Positions 19,801-31,929 of a stretch of DNA of 64,000 nucleotides are shown one piece after another. Both the position numbers and the translations under genes were made by a program. This DNA is from Symsagittifera roscoffensis (Eukaryota > Xenacoelomorpha > Acoela > Convolutidae), in the NCBI RefSeq assembly GCF_963678635.1, contig NC_087062.1, forward strand, positions 8,174,193 through 8,238,192. Reading direction: 5' to 3'. Each line of letters starts with the position of its first letter. The stretch's first letter is position 1. Under the pieces are notes generated by a model. That model made no database searches, was not told where the DNA came from, and saw nothing but the letters and a program-made list of their open reading frames with translations.

Positions 19801-22800
19801 ACGTAACCGCAGGATTCCTAATACGCACGTTACGAAAACAGGATAATAAGTTGAAATTAGCTGGATGTATATTAAGATATAAGGACAAATAGGCATAAGA
19901 AAAAGACGAGAAATCAGTGATTGCACTGGTGACTTGCATTAAAAACAAGACAGCAAAAAAAAGCGATACAAATCTAAGCCCTGAGATTCGCGAATTTAAT
20001 TTAATAAGTTAAAAGAAACGCGATTTTGAATAAATTTGGATAGAAAGCGATGCTGACTTCTTTTGGAGGAAAGGCTGTCCTGAGAGTTTAAGTTGGTCTG
20101 GCTCGGGCAATTCAAACGCAGATAGTTAAAAAAAACTCGGTAGGTGTAGTAGACACCCACTTGAGAGAAAGATAAGTTCAAATTTTGTCTGTTTTGTGCG
20201 CCACTAAACAGGGTGAGCTCTTTCTTTAAAAGCCAGTTCGACAACCAAAATGCGACAGACGGACCGCAACGCAGATACATCTTTTCCTTTTCTCTTTTTT
20301 CCAATTGAAATTTTTTATTTTTCCCAATTGGATAGTGAGTAAACTATCTTTTAGGTTTTTTGACGTCATCCGGCTGTACTAGTAATTTATCTGATAAAAC
20401 ATTTTTCATTAAGGTGTATAAATTGAGGATACGTTTTACTGTGATAATCTGATCAGATTCATGTATGCTTGTTAGTTTAAACTTTAGAACATTATTGTGT
20501 TGTTTTATCATAATTTGTTGTTAGACAACAAAACTAGTGCAAGCGCATTAAGTGAGTGAGCAATGACTAGTAATAGTTTATGATGAGTCTAGAAAAAATT
20601 AGGAAGCTTACACCAAGATAAAAAAGGAATACGTTGAAGTACCTTTTGTGAAAAGAACCCAGGAGGCTCAGAACACGAGAGGGAAGAAAATTTCAGGCAA
20701 AATGGTGGAAAAGAGGAGTCAAAATGTCTCGAACGACATTGCAAGTAGAAGTAAATCTAAGCCCCGCTCATGATGGGGATCTACGGAACGTGAAACCAAG
20801 GGAAACGTGACCAGGCTACTAGAAAGTGAATCTACTCCAGTAGAACAGGAACAGGATTTTGCTACTTCAACCGGAACCCTCGATCGAGGAAAAATGTCGG
20901 AACTGTTTATTTTTTCGATTGAAAAAACGGCGGTGAAGAGCTAACGTCTTCTTCGTTCTCGGAACGAGTGAAAAAAATCTGGAGAATATTTTCTCATTTA
21001 CCATGGTAGCAGGAACTAGTGACGAGATTGATACTCCGTAAAATGATGATGATAACGAAGAAGTTGATAATTTTTTTATCCCAATTGAGGTTCAACAGTT
21101 CGACCCATGAAAACTAGATACCTGTAAATATGGATGGCGGCTCCTCCTATCAGTTTGGTACTGTCAGAATGGTTAACACGGCTTCAAATGTGATGCAAGA
21201 TTGTGTTGACTTCCTGACACGCGCATGCTGAAGCGACTAAGGTCACAGTCAGCAGACCAGGGACTACACTGAGAGAATTGAAGATGGAGTAGGAAAGACC
21301 TTCAAAACAGAGAGAAGCGGCGCGAAATTCAACTATCACCAAACTGCTTGTCACGAATAAGATGACGCCATCAAGGGTGACGCCATCAAGGGTGACGCCA
21401 GTGGTCGACGACCGGGTATCGGTGGAAGAAACCCTTTTTTTAGGAAAAAATTAACCAAGAAATGTTCCTTGACTTACTCCCTTTTTCCTCAGCCTAATTG
21501 GAATAGACTTCTTTGAGTGTTTTGGTAGGTTCAATTGAAAACACGTACTGGCACTGGTGCGCTTGCTTCTGCTGGCTAACTTGAGATAGTTGTTTTTTCG
21601 CATTACTATTCTATGAGGCTGTGTCAGAAGATTTTCTTAGATTCAAAAAAGAAGCCAGGGAAATAATTTTAAGAATTAATGTTTACTTTTTTTTATCTAG
21701 ACATTTTTGTTGAGAAATTATTACAAAAACTCATGAAAATCATTATCTCATTTTTTTGCCAAAATTACAAAATTCAGGAGAAGTACATTTGATGATGATC
21801 TTTTGCCACAGCAGACGTTGTTAAAACACAAAAATCAGAAGATTTTTCATTTCCATCTTTAAGTCAAGCATTATTAAATGCAAGCACAACTGCGTCCTTA
21901 ATTTTGGCCAAAGTAAAAATAGTTTTTTTTTGGATTAAAAACTTTGATAGATCCCAAAAAAATTGCAGAGGAAACCAATCTTAGAATCAGTCTTTTCGTA
22001 ATTTTTTTTTCTAACACTACAATTATTACTTGTGTTGAGAGTTTGTGTGAAATTCTATCCTATTTGAAGCTTTTTTCTATATCAACTTGAATTGAGTAAT
22101 CATTATCTCACTTAATGTCTTATTTTTAAAATACAATTGAGACTCAGTTAATGCTGATCATCTGTACAGCAGACACAGTTAAACGCAAAAATCAAAAGAT
22201 TTTAAATTCTAAGTTCAAATCAAACCAATATGAAAAGCAAACACAACTAGACCCAAAAAAAATCCTTTGCAAAGTTAAGAGTGATCTCTCCATCACGATC
22301 TTACAAGCACCACAATTCGAGAATTGATAAGACAAGATCGTCAAAATGATTTATCACTTCCTTGTGTTTTGTTTCAAATATTTTCAAGTGTAAGGAGCCT
22401 GGCAAAAAATTATGATTGGTTTTCTTGTGTTTCGTTTGCTAGGTTTAATTGAAACTTTGATATCCTCTTCAAAATTGAATAATTGTTGATAGCAGGATAA
22501 GAGAAACAACTGCTGTAAGTGTTTTTTAAAAATGCTTGTTGAATAAAAAGCTTCTTTTTCTAACTTGTTTCAAGGCTTGAAAAAAACTTTTGATAAACCA
22601 TTTTCAGGATTAAAACAAAATGAAGTTTTAGTTTGATGGGGTTTGTTGCTGATTAGCAGCAAATTTTAATTCGGTGGCATTTGAAACACGCTTTGTACGT
22701 CACTAGATGGATCTAACAGATAATAAGAAAAACTGAAATAATTTATCATAAAACAGATTCCAATGAAATTATTATATTAAATGGACTCATAATGAATTCA

Positions 22801-22930
22801 TTTTTTAAAATGAAAAAGGTATTGGAATTAACAAAAATCATTTTTGTCTAAAGTTTGTAAGTCCTCGGTATGCCAATGACAATCCAGGTTTTTCTTGACT
22901 TTTAACGAAAAAACGAAAGATTCATCTTTC
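19801..22930. other. Intergenic, decayed sequence
   Basis: Three kilobases of AT-rich DNA without a recognisable gene. A short direct repeat (GACGCCATCAAGGGT, two and a half units) lies near 21362-21402. The only coding-like piece is at 20618-20941. Confidence 0.5.
20618..20941 (+). pseudogene. Decayed coding-like fragment, unrecognised
   Basis: The frame has protein-like composition (EYVEVPFVKRTQEAQNTRG, then MVEKRSQNVSNDIASRSK) with one internal TGA at about 20770 and a TAA at 20941. A shifted frame continues with Ser/Glu/Asp-rich text (TSSSFSERVKK, then a DNEEVDNFFIP-like part). It could be a gag or host gene remnant; nothing identifies it. Confidence 0.25.
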
Positions 22931-22939
22931 TCCTAGAAA

Positions 22940-23341
22940 TGAAATTGAAACAAAATATGGCTAGAATTACCTTTACTGATGTGAACAAACACACAAAGAA
23001 AGCCGTGAAAAAAATTTTCTACCAAAAAGATTACTTTTTCGTACGCTTTTCTTGATTTTATTGGCATAAATTTTGAAAAATTTTGTCAAGCATTCAATAT
23101 ACCATTTTTTGTGAGACCATGGGAAATTGTTTTAACAAACGTTCAATTAGAAAATTCTATGTTGTACAACACTTCGATTGCTACTTCTACCCAAAAAATT
23201 GATTTTGAAGATGGCTTGCGTATTTTAAAATTCAGCGGTGTCAACTTTATTTGCGGCACAGTGATATTACCAAATTTCATTGCAATGACTGACTGTGATT
23301 TCCTCGATATTGAAAAGTCAGCCTGGGCGGTACTTCGTTAA
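22940..23341 (+). pseudogene. Unrecognised coding-like segment, frame-broken
   Basis: 22940-23040 reads MKLKQNMARITFTDVNKHTK in one frame, and 23020-23341 continues in another (TFSYAFLDFIGINFEKFC, then RPWEIVLTNVQLENSMLY and ICGTVILPNFIAM) to a stop at 23341. Codon use is varied and the segment is not repeat-like. I do not know the family. Confidence 0.3.
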
Positions 23342-23398
23342 TTCTTGTACAAGAACTCTGTTTGGCACCCTTGATCCTGATATTATTATTCTCCAATA

Positions 23399-23672
23399 CA
23401 GGGGCAGATTTAGTGGGGGGGGGGGATTGGACGCTCTTCTCCCCCCTCAGGGATTCGAGCCCCTGCCGACCCAAAAGGTCCTCATCTTGAACTTTTTTGA
23501 GATGTGCATTTTTGGCTGACGAATCCTAAATTTTTCGAAAGCGCGTAAAAACGCCTTTTTGGCCTGTGTTTTCAAAACTATGCCTGCGGCGCAAAATTTT
23601 TGGCCAGAACAGGGATTTTTAGTGCTTTTGGAGAGCTCGGACAATCAATTTGGTCAACCTAAATCCGCCCCC
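23399..23672. mobile_element. hAT-like non-autonomous element, copy 1 (eroded end)
   Basis: It starts CAGGGGCAGATTTAG and ends with the complement of GGGGCGGATTTAGG. The interior from 23555 matches, in reverse orientation, the left half of the element at 24804-25192 (shared GGCCTGTTTTTCA-like and AATCAATTTGGTC blocks). The outermost bases on the right are lost and no target duplication is visible. It encodes no transposase. Confidence 0.65.
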
Positions 23673-23872
23673 ATTCGAGAAAACTCTAGATCCGCTCCAG
23701 TGATTGTGAACTGAAAGCGGATTGTGCAACAGGTAAAACCAGATTTACCGTGAAACCGGAATTGAAACCGGACTCAGCAATACTGCTATTTTTCTTTGAT
23801 ATTCTCTGCTGTTTTGGACTCCACGGACAAACAGTTGAAACACTTTATAGCTCAAAACTGCTCTAAAAACAG

Positions 23873-24225
23873 GCAATTTTCCGGAATCCGCAACAAAATG
23901 TGTGGAATCCAGAATCAGTTTGTGGAACCCATGAACAAATAATAATAATCGTATTAAGTAAACTTAAGCGTAGAAATACCAGTAACGTAAGTTTTTTCGG
24001 CGCATTGATTTTGTTGCGGATTCCGCAAATGTACGCGGAATCCGCAAATTGCAAGCGAATTCTGCAAATTGTAAGCTGAATCCGCATAAATTTGTTGAAT
24101 CAACTTACATTTGCGGAATCTGCTTAAATGTGCGGAATCCGGATCAACTATTAATATTCGCTCGTTGCGGAATCCGCAACAAAACCAATGTGCCGACAAA
24201 ACTTACGTTACAAGTATTTGTACGC
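23873..24225. repeat. Palindromic block with repeated GCGGATTCCGC motifs
   Basis: Arms of about 50 bp (23977-24031 and the complement of 24165-24215) share GTAACGTAAGTTTT, CGGC, CATTG and TTTTGTTGCGGATTCCGC. Between them the 11-bp palindrome GCGGAATCCGC and near variants occur repeatedly. This looks like a fold-back or MITE-type element; no coding capacity. Confidence 0.7.
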
Positions 24226-24795
24226 GGAAACCATTGAATTTTGTATGTGGAGTCCACTTACATTTTGGAATATGTTTAACGACTTGTCTCTGGAGTCCAG
24301 GAACATACAGACACAAAATTCTGCGCCTATCCAGTGAACAGTTTGGCCTCGTGATGCGCTACAATATGATTTTTTCAAGGCTTTCTAATCCGTGAGACAT
24401 TTTCTGCAACGGAACAGTAAAAAAATATATATATAAATATCAGAGCATTGAATGTTAAGCTTCGATTTGAAAAGATCTTTTCTTCAAATTCTCCAATATT
24501 GAAATCAAAACTTTTTAATGGAGACAAACTTTCCATTGTCGGCTACATCTCCGCTCGGGAACAGAAAGTGGCACCGCGAATCTCCTTTTTTTCAGTTTTC
24601 TAGCAGTGTGCTCAAGCATCCATTCTTTGGCTAGTTTTGATTCTTATATTTGGATATGATCTTTCAAATGCTATAAAAGACGGAGAAGCCTACTTTTTTA
24701 TGATTGTGACCAATGCGAATGCAGTACATGTTGCAAAAAACAATATTAGGTTAAAAAATGGGTCATGATAAGGAAATGAAACTGAAAATGCTACG

Positions 24796-25200
24796 CCATT
24801 AGCCAGGGGCGGATCTAGAATTTTCTCGAGGGGGGATTTGCAGGTCGACCAAATTGATTTTCCGAGCGCTTCCAAATCACTAAAAACACCCTGTTTTGGT
24901 CGAATTTTAATGCGCGGCAGGCAAAATGTTGAAAAACAGGCCAAAAAAAGCGTTTTTAGGCAATTTTTGGACAACTTTGACCAAAAATCCCGTTTTTTTT
25001 TGGCGCACGCTCCTCCTTCAAAATTAGTATATATTTGCGCCCAAGGCCCAAGGCGCCCTTAGAAAAAATCTTATGGTTCGTCACCAAAAATGGATTTATC
25101 AAAATAGTACAACGGGGTAGGGGCGGTAGGGGTCGAAACACTAAGAAGAGGGCATCCGCACCCCGCCCCCCCCCCCCTTAATTATGCCCCTGCCATTAGC
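24796..25200. mobile_element. hAT-like MITE with perfect 8-bp target duplication
   Basis: The element 24804-25192 (389 bp) begins CAGGGGCGGATCTAG and ends with the complement of CAGGGGCATAATTAAG. The direct repeat CCATTAGC flanks it at 24796-24803 and 25193-25200. An 8-bp duplication and CAGGGGC ends are hallmarks of the hAT superfamily. No transposase is encoded, so it would need a helper in trans. Confidence 0.85.
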
Positions 25201-25492
25201 CCTTACTACTACTAAATAAGAGATACTCAAACGGAACATCAACATAGTTACAAAACAACTAGCTTTTTTCTGATTAGTTAGGGCGATAATGAGAATGATC
25301 AAAATCAGATAATTTTCGATATATCACATTTTTTCAGATCTTAGTTTTAATTCTATTCGGTATTTGAACTTTTGTCGTTTTTCGAACGGTTTGCAAAACC
25401 TGTACTTCATTTGTTGTTTTTCGGAAATTTTTATGATGATATCAATCATGATAACCTGAGTTTTGATATCATCCTTTGACTTCATTGTATAG

Positions 25493-25869
25493 TGGAACCT
25501 GATCCAAAATATACATTATTATTGGTTATAAGTTAGATATTTTATCCCTATAAAATATTGAAGACTAACCAATCACACTCCATCTAACTAACAACCCACT
25601 TATTTGTAAGTGCTGAAATTACTTGTAATTTCAGCACCGGAGCATTCTGAATTTAACTTACAACTTAGTTGACTTTTCCAAGAGACCAACTCGTAACAAA
25701 CCAGTATACTCTAGATCTATTGAGACTAAGAAATATAAGAGTAAGATTAAGATTGGTATTAGACTAAGAAGTTGCACGAATCTATCCGGCCGAAAATAAG
25801 ATAGCGTGACGAGCAGACGGTGTACCCTATCTGAAATTACTCTATGAGTTAGAGAACCATCCCAACTCA
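25493..25869 (+). repeat. 5' LTR of the Ty3/gypsy-type element
   Basis: 377 bp, TGGAACCTGATCC...CCATCCCAACTCA. It matches 41772-42024 except for a ~124-bp stretch (after GACCAACTC to before GGTGTACCC) absent from the 3' copy. It contains a perfect 13-bp inverted repeat with a 2-base loop at 25610-25637 (GTGCTGAAATTAC and complement). Confidence 0.92.
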
Positions 25870-25871
25870 TC

Positions 25872-25889
25872 TGGTGCGACCATAAGTCT
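25872..25889 (+). promoter_or_regulatory. Primer-binding site (tRNA not identified)
   Basis: TGGTGCGACCATAAGTCT starts two bases after the LTR, as expected for a site complementary to a tRNA 3' end (TGG pairs with CCA). I could not match it to one tRNA with confidence; an Arg-type tRNA is a loose candidate. Confidence 0.6.
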
Positions 25890-25964
25890 CGAATAAGACC
25901 TTAAGGAATAAAATAGCTTAGAACTAACTAAAAATAGATTAGACTTAGACAAAATTTCACAAAA

Positions 25965-26198
25965 ATGTTACGCGATAATAATTTAATTGAAATGTCTCTA
26001 CGACTCAATAGATCAGAGCCATCATTCCGAACAATACGAGAATTCCCCGGTATTGGAAGAAGACCTCGGACAAGAGACGATATACGAGTACACCGGAACT
26101 TACCCATAAGTTTCATGGTCGTACGGCAAAAACCAACACAAACTTTTATATTTAGAGTTTTATTAGCAATGAATTTCGATTTTCATTTGCAGACATAG
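25965..26198 (+). other. Short Arg-rich ORF in element leader
   Basis: 77 codons from an ATG shortly after the primer-binding site, Arg-rich (RRPRTRDDIRVHRNLP). There is no recognisable family. It may be a leader peptide or chance; the rest of 25890-26900 is AT-rich noncoding sequence with stops in all frames. Confidence 0.2.
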
Positions 26199-26899
26199 TA
26201 TAATTGAAGAAAACTCTTCACTGATAATTACAGGCGCTAAACCTATTATTGTACAATAACAAATTTAAACCTTTTAAACTTAACAGATCATCAAGGCTTT
26301 CCTTGGATCTCCATTTCACTTTATCTAAACTAAATTTTATATCATTAATTTATATCCTGATCATCAAGGCTTATCCTTGGATCAAATAGAACAATTTTGT
26401 TCTCCCCCACACAGTTAGCATAGTGTCTAACGACCTAAAACGTCAATTCACTATCCAATCCTTTCTATAAACAAGGACTAACAGAAATTTTTCAATCACA
26501 CTAACCGTTCTAATTAGGATAAACAGTGAAGAACTTCGGTTATTCATCCTTCACTTGACCCCCCCCCTCTTACCTCACCCAGGATAATACTTAAACTTTG
26601 TAAGTTTAATATAGTTTCTAACGAATTATTTCTCTTCTAATTATACTTAAACCTTGTGGATCGATTTACTATTCTCCAACCCTTGAACACAATCATTACC
26701 CCTAAGGAAGATTAAGTAAGTAAGCATCTTAACTTAGACTAGCCGCGATAAAGTAACAATCATTCTTCGGAATCGATCTATGCTTTTCTCCCCAACCCTG
26801 AACACAAGACCCAAGTTAGGCTAACCCGAAAAAATCGTAAGAACTAATAGTTTAAGCATTAAAAATCACTAATCCAAATATTGCGTCCGTCATCCTAAA

Positions 26900-29760
26900 C
26901 CCTGTCACTAGACAATTTAGGAAATAAACAATTAGTCATATTACATAACTGTGAAATAAACAACGAAAAATATGATCTCGTAATTACTCCACACAGACAG
27001 TCAACAGGATATATTGGAACAAAACGACAAACAATCAAACAAAAAATTTTAAGCAAACAAAGACAGACTACACGAAAAAGATTTTCAAAACAAAGAAAAG
27101 CATTCTCCGAATCAGAAACAAGTCATTTAGAAGAGCTTTATAGATTAAAAGACTCAATAAATAAGAATTACCAAGTTAATGATACATTATAATTTTCTGA
27201 CTCAGAAACCACATCACATTCTTCAATACAAGGAAAACGAGGAATAAAAAACACATACAAAAACAAACCATCACGACTATACAATTAGATTTAACCAATA
27301 AAACACATTGAAAGATACAAATTAACAGTTATAAAGCACAAAAAAGAATCAAAATGAAGAAATTGAAGATGAAAACTCCATCCTTCCATTTATAATTACT
27401 TCCCTCACTGATGACAGAGGACAAACAAAATTTTGTCAAAATTTAAAAGCAAATTTATTTGAAAGAGGAGTTAGTCCATGCACAGCAGAAATTCCAGAAG
27501 TAAAAATCAAAAGACAAAATATCGACCACTACCTCAAAGGAACATGTAACCTAACACAACAGTACGGAATATATACCATAGAAATACAGACCCCAAGTAA
27601 ATTTCATGATAGATATCTACTTCAAACAGACGAAGTAGATATATAATTCTCAAAAGTATTCACAGAATACATAAAAAATATACAACACCAAAATTCACGA
27701 AGAGCAAATTCAATATTTACTAATGAAGTATTTCGAATAATTTATAGCTATCTATCTATATTAGAAAAACCAGAATCTCAAGGAACTTCACCAGTTCAAA
27801 CATCAAAACATTCAATTGTAAGGCATGAAATCACAATATTTTCTGAATACAATCCGTGAAAAATTATTCAATAGCAATGTTTCACAAAATTTAAACATGA
27901 TTTACAAAAATCTTAGTTCGGTTTATCATAGATTATTTCACACATAATCTTGATTTAATCTCACAAGCAAGAAAGATTTTCAGACTCCAAAATTCAACAG
28001 ATGATACGGTATTAGCAAAAGAATCAGATTATGTTTGGGACGCTGAATGGTCTCATCCTTTATTCATTAACATACCAACAGATATTTCAAGTCAAGCAAT
28101 TGGCACAATTTCCATAAACAAAGAGTATGTTAAGATATATCCACTCACAACTGATGCAACACCTTTAAACTATAGTTCGCTTCTACCCAATAGTACAGGA
28201 AATACTATTTTAAACTCAACTGTCATACAAGAAAATCTAAATGGAACTAGGAATCTCAAACAAGATATTCAAACATCATCACATTTCGCAAATGAAGAAG
28301 TAGTTACAACAGTAGTAACAACAACACAACAAAGTATCTCACCAATACATCCAAATCTTACAACTCCAAGACCAAAAAATCCAGTCATATCACAGGTAAC
28401 ACTACAATCTACGGTTAAACCAACCATTGAACCAAGATACCCTCATGTGAGCTATCAACCAATTAGACCAATTATGAAAGCGTTACAAAAACAAAGAACA
28501 TTCACTAGAAATAACTTTGCAGAACACAATTATAACTATGTAAAAAGACCACAAACATCTAAATCTTTTCGCCCAAAAGCCCAAAATCATTTATTTTCAC
28601 AAAGACAAATTTTTCGACAACCAACAACAACTTCAGTAAATTCTCATGACTACCCACGCATTTCACAGGACCAAAGTGAAAATTTTCCATTTTTTCAACA
28701 GAGTAAAAGTAATGCAAAAAACCAAGGTAAACACAATACACCTTATTGTACGACTAATTATTTATCATCAGATGATGATGACTATTATCAACCAGATATT
28801 TTTGCACCATATACACAAGAATACCGTGTAAAACCACCTCGACCAAATCAAGCATCCCAAAATACAAATTTTTATCCACAAAACTTAGCTAATACACAAA
28901 AATCACCAAACCTTGCAAACGCAAAACCCAACCTATACACAATCGTATCAATCAATACAAATACAAAACCCAGTGAACACAGATTATTACCAATCAACAC
29001 AAATGCAACATGAAATCCCACTACCCTATTATTTACAACAACAGGAAATCACAAAAAGTAAACTTGCAAATTTTTCACAAATGCCAAATACCGCAGAGTC
29101 ACTACAATTGACTATGAACCCATACCTCATGGGTGGATCATCAATACAATCAAAAAACCATTGATTTACTGGCACAGATCCTGAATATTCTGAAGAAGAT
29201 TATTTAAATGCAGTCACAGCAAACTTAATTTTGAACATAGGACCTGAACCCATAAATACGCCACTTCACCAAAATTGGATACATAGAAGCACAGCGTTAA
29301 TACAAACCACACTTGATGGCGCAGCTCAAAAATGGTTTTCAGTTTTACCTATAGAAATAAAATCAGATTGGAAAAGATTCACACAAGAACTTTCAAAAAT
29401 GTTTGATTCAGAAAGGAAGAAACCACATCAAAGAGTTTTATGCAATAAAAATTGTAGACTACCAAATAGCACTAAGGATCGAAACACTAGTCCGAAAAGC
29501 ATACTCACTAAACACTCATGATTTAAAAATCACAAAAATGACAGAAATTCTAATGATGACTCTAACACCTCAATTACGAAAAATAGCAATTAAAAAGAGA
29601 GCATCACATCCTTCCTCAATTCGAGAACCAGATCTAGATTTTAGAAAAATAGTAGATAAACTAGAACAAACAGAAATCACTATGAAACTAGAAGAAACAG
29701 AAAATCTCAAATTACAGTACGTTGAAAAATATTCAAACAACAACAACACAAATAAATAAT
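26900..29760 (+). pseudogene. gag: gag region of Ty3/gypsy-type element
   Basis: A long succession of broken frames. Basic N-terminal part at 26971-27190 (KRQTIKQKILSKQRQTTRK), a further acidic/basic part at 27350-27645, then a Pro/Gln/Asn-rich segment open at 28447-29013. The capsid-like core lies at 29165-29750 (DGAAQKWFSVLP, WKRFTQELSKMFDS). Its 2.8 kb length is unusual for a gag, and the portion before the capsid has no family I can name. Stops at 27190, 27645 and 29011 and a frame change near 29450 show decay. Confidence 0.7.
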
Positions 29761-29814
29761 ATACATAATTCAGATACAGATTTATCCGAAAAAATCACTG
29801 AAATTCTGAATATA

Positions 29815-30650
29815 TAGGAGAAAAATCCAAATTTTAAAGGTAAACCATCATTTAAAAAATGGTGTAACTATTGCCGAAGATACGGACACAGCATTGCTGA
29901 ATGCAGTCAAAAACAACAAGACAATCAGAATAAACCACAAAAGTACAAAGAACCAAACTAATCATTTTATTAAAAACATGAAAAAAGATCAAAACCTACC
30001 AAATAAAAATATTCACAGTAATAATAGCTCTGGAAAACCACTCCCAAATAGCTTAAGTTATTCAAAAAATCAATCACCTTATAACTCTAACTACAGAGGT
30101 AGATCACCAGATCAAAGAAACTCACAAAATTCCTCAAAAAACAGATATAGTCGATCACACAGTCAAAATACTCAATATCGAAATAATTATTCACGATCAA
30201 ACTCAAATAGACTGAACTATTCGTTTGATACCAGTTACCATTCACATTCTAGGAATAGACATTATTCAAATTTTAGATCACGAAACTCATCGTACAATAG
30301 ACACAGAAATTATTCCAACAAAAGAAACAGAAGCTATTCAAGTAATCGCAATCAAAAATACAACAATCGATCACGAGATTATTCAAACAATTGATCAAAT
30401 CACCAAAGATTTAATTATAACAATTATCAAAGAGATCACGAGAAAAATCACAACACAGGAATCCAAACTATAGCAATAAACAAAGAAACTACTCTCAATC
30501 ACCTCTTAGGAATAACACACGTTATCCAGACTCTCAAAACAAATATAGAAGTAATACACCAAAACATCAGAGACAAATAAATCAGGTACAAACAACTGAT
30601 GAAACAAATTCAGACCCCCTGTTATTGATAACACAGAAACTACTGAGTTA
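29815..30650 (+). pseudogene. gag: gag nucleocapsid: CCHC knuckle and Arg/Ser/Asn-rich tail
   Basis: One zinc knuckle of form C-x2-C-x4-H-x4-C at 29863-29904 (CNYCRRYGHSIAEC). It is followed by about 150 codons rich in Arg, Ser, Asn and Tyr (29894-30394), as in nucleic-acid-binding Gag tails. The two parts are in different frames because of an indel near 29890. Confidence 0.8.
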
Positions 30651-30954
30651 CAAGTAAATCACAATAATTGTGAATCCACAGACAGTGAAAGTGCTATAGA
30701 AAACACACTTTTAACCAACATGATAAAAAATGAAAATGATTATGAAACTGTTATATACGAACAACCTTTTCATTCACATATTTACGAAAATTTTTAGGAA
30801 TTATTTTTAGGTTATCCCACTAGACCTAGAAGTAATAAAATACCAATAGAACATATAGTAATTGAAGTAACAACATCACAACAATCTGAAAAAGAACAAA
30901 CACCATGTTCTAGTACAAATCACATTTACCAGAATATACCAAAAGAACCACCTA

Positions 30955-31210
30955 AAGAAAAAATTTGGACAATCATCTTTCGTTTAGAAAGCCAAAAAAA
31001 TAAAGATTTTGAACCACCAGACCTTGAAATAGATTTTTTATTAGACTCTGGAGCAGAATCATATATCATCAAAATTCCAACTTGGAATGAAATCAAAATC
31101 CTACACCCGAGACTACCGCCCGTAAAAACAACAAGTAGACTAGCAACAGCACAAGGCTCAACCTTAACAAATTATGTACAAAATTCAGTTTTTCCTTGTT
31201 CCCACTAAAA
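30955..31210 (+). pseudogene. pol: Aspartic protease region
   Basis: The frame contains IDFLLDSGAESYIIK, with the retroviral-type DSGA active site at 31044-31055, and stays open into ATAQGSTLTNY, consistent with the flap. The active site itself is intact. The protein downstream is open in another frame at 31174-31668 (GIPFITKYIPTI, matching the C-terminal block of such proteases: the hydrophobic strand and GxP). Confidence 0.75.
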
Positions 31211-31929
31211 CAATGGAACAAAGTAAACTTCTAATTAAACCAATCAAACAATTATTCCATATCACAGATATAAAACATAATATTATTGGAATTCCATTCA
31301 TCACAAAGTATATACCAACTATTAATATAGTAGATAGTAAAATTAATATAAAAGATAAATATACAAAAATACAAAACACCGCTTTAACATTTTTCCAAAG
31401 AATGAACAAACAACCACCATTCTTTTCAAAATTTTACTCCATCTATAATAAAGAGAGAAAACATCTCAAACCACTCTCAGGTTATATTTACGAATTTCCA
31501 ATTAAACAAGTTCACCAGTATGACAAAAATCAAAATAGACAACATCTCTATATGTCAGACTTTGAATCTAGACCAATTCACAAATTTTTTAGAGTAACAA
31601 TTTCATCCATAAAATACACGAAAGACTCAAACACCGATATTTTATCTCTACACGTGTATAATAACTAACCATATAAAATTACCTTACCCTTAGGACTCTT
31701 AGGATATTGTGAAACTAATGCAACAAATTCCCCCACAAAAGAAATAGCATACAGAGTGAATTAATTTATAACAACTACTAGATGTATGTCAATCAACAAT
31801 TCTCGATGAAGAACTGTCAATAAATAATATAATCAGCAATGAAAAAAGAAACATATACAATTTCACAAAAACAACTTATTTTAAACTAGCATTTAAAATA
31901 TCACACTATACAGAACAACGACAAAAATT

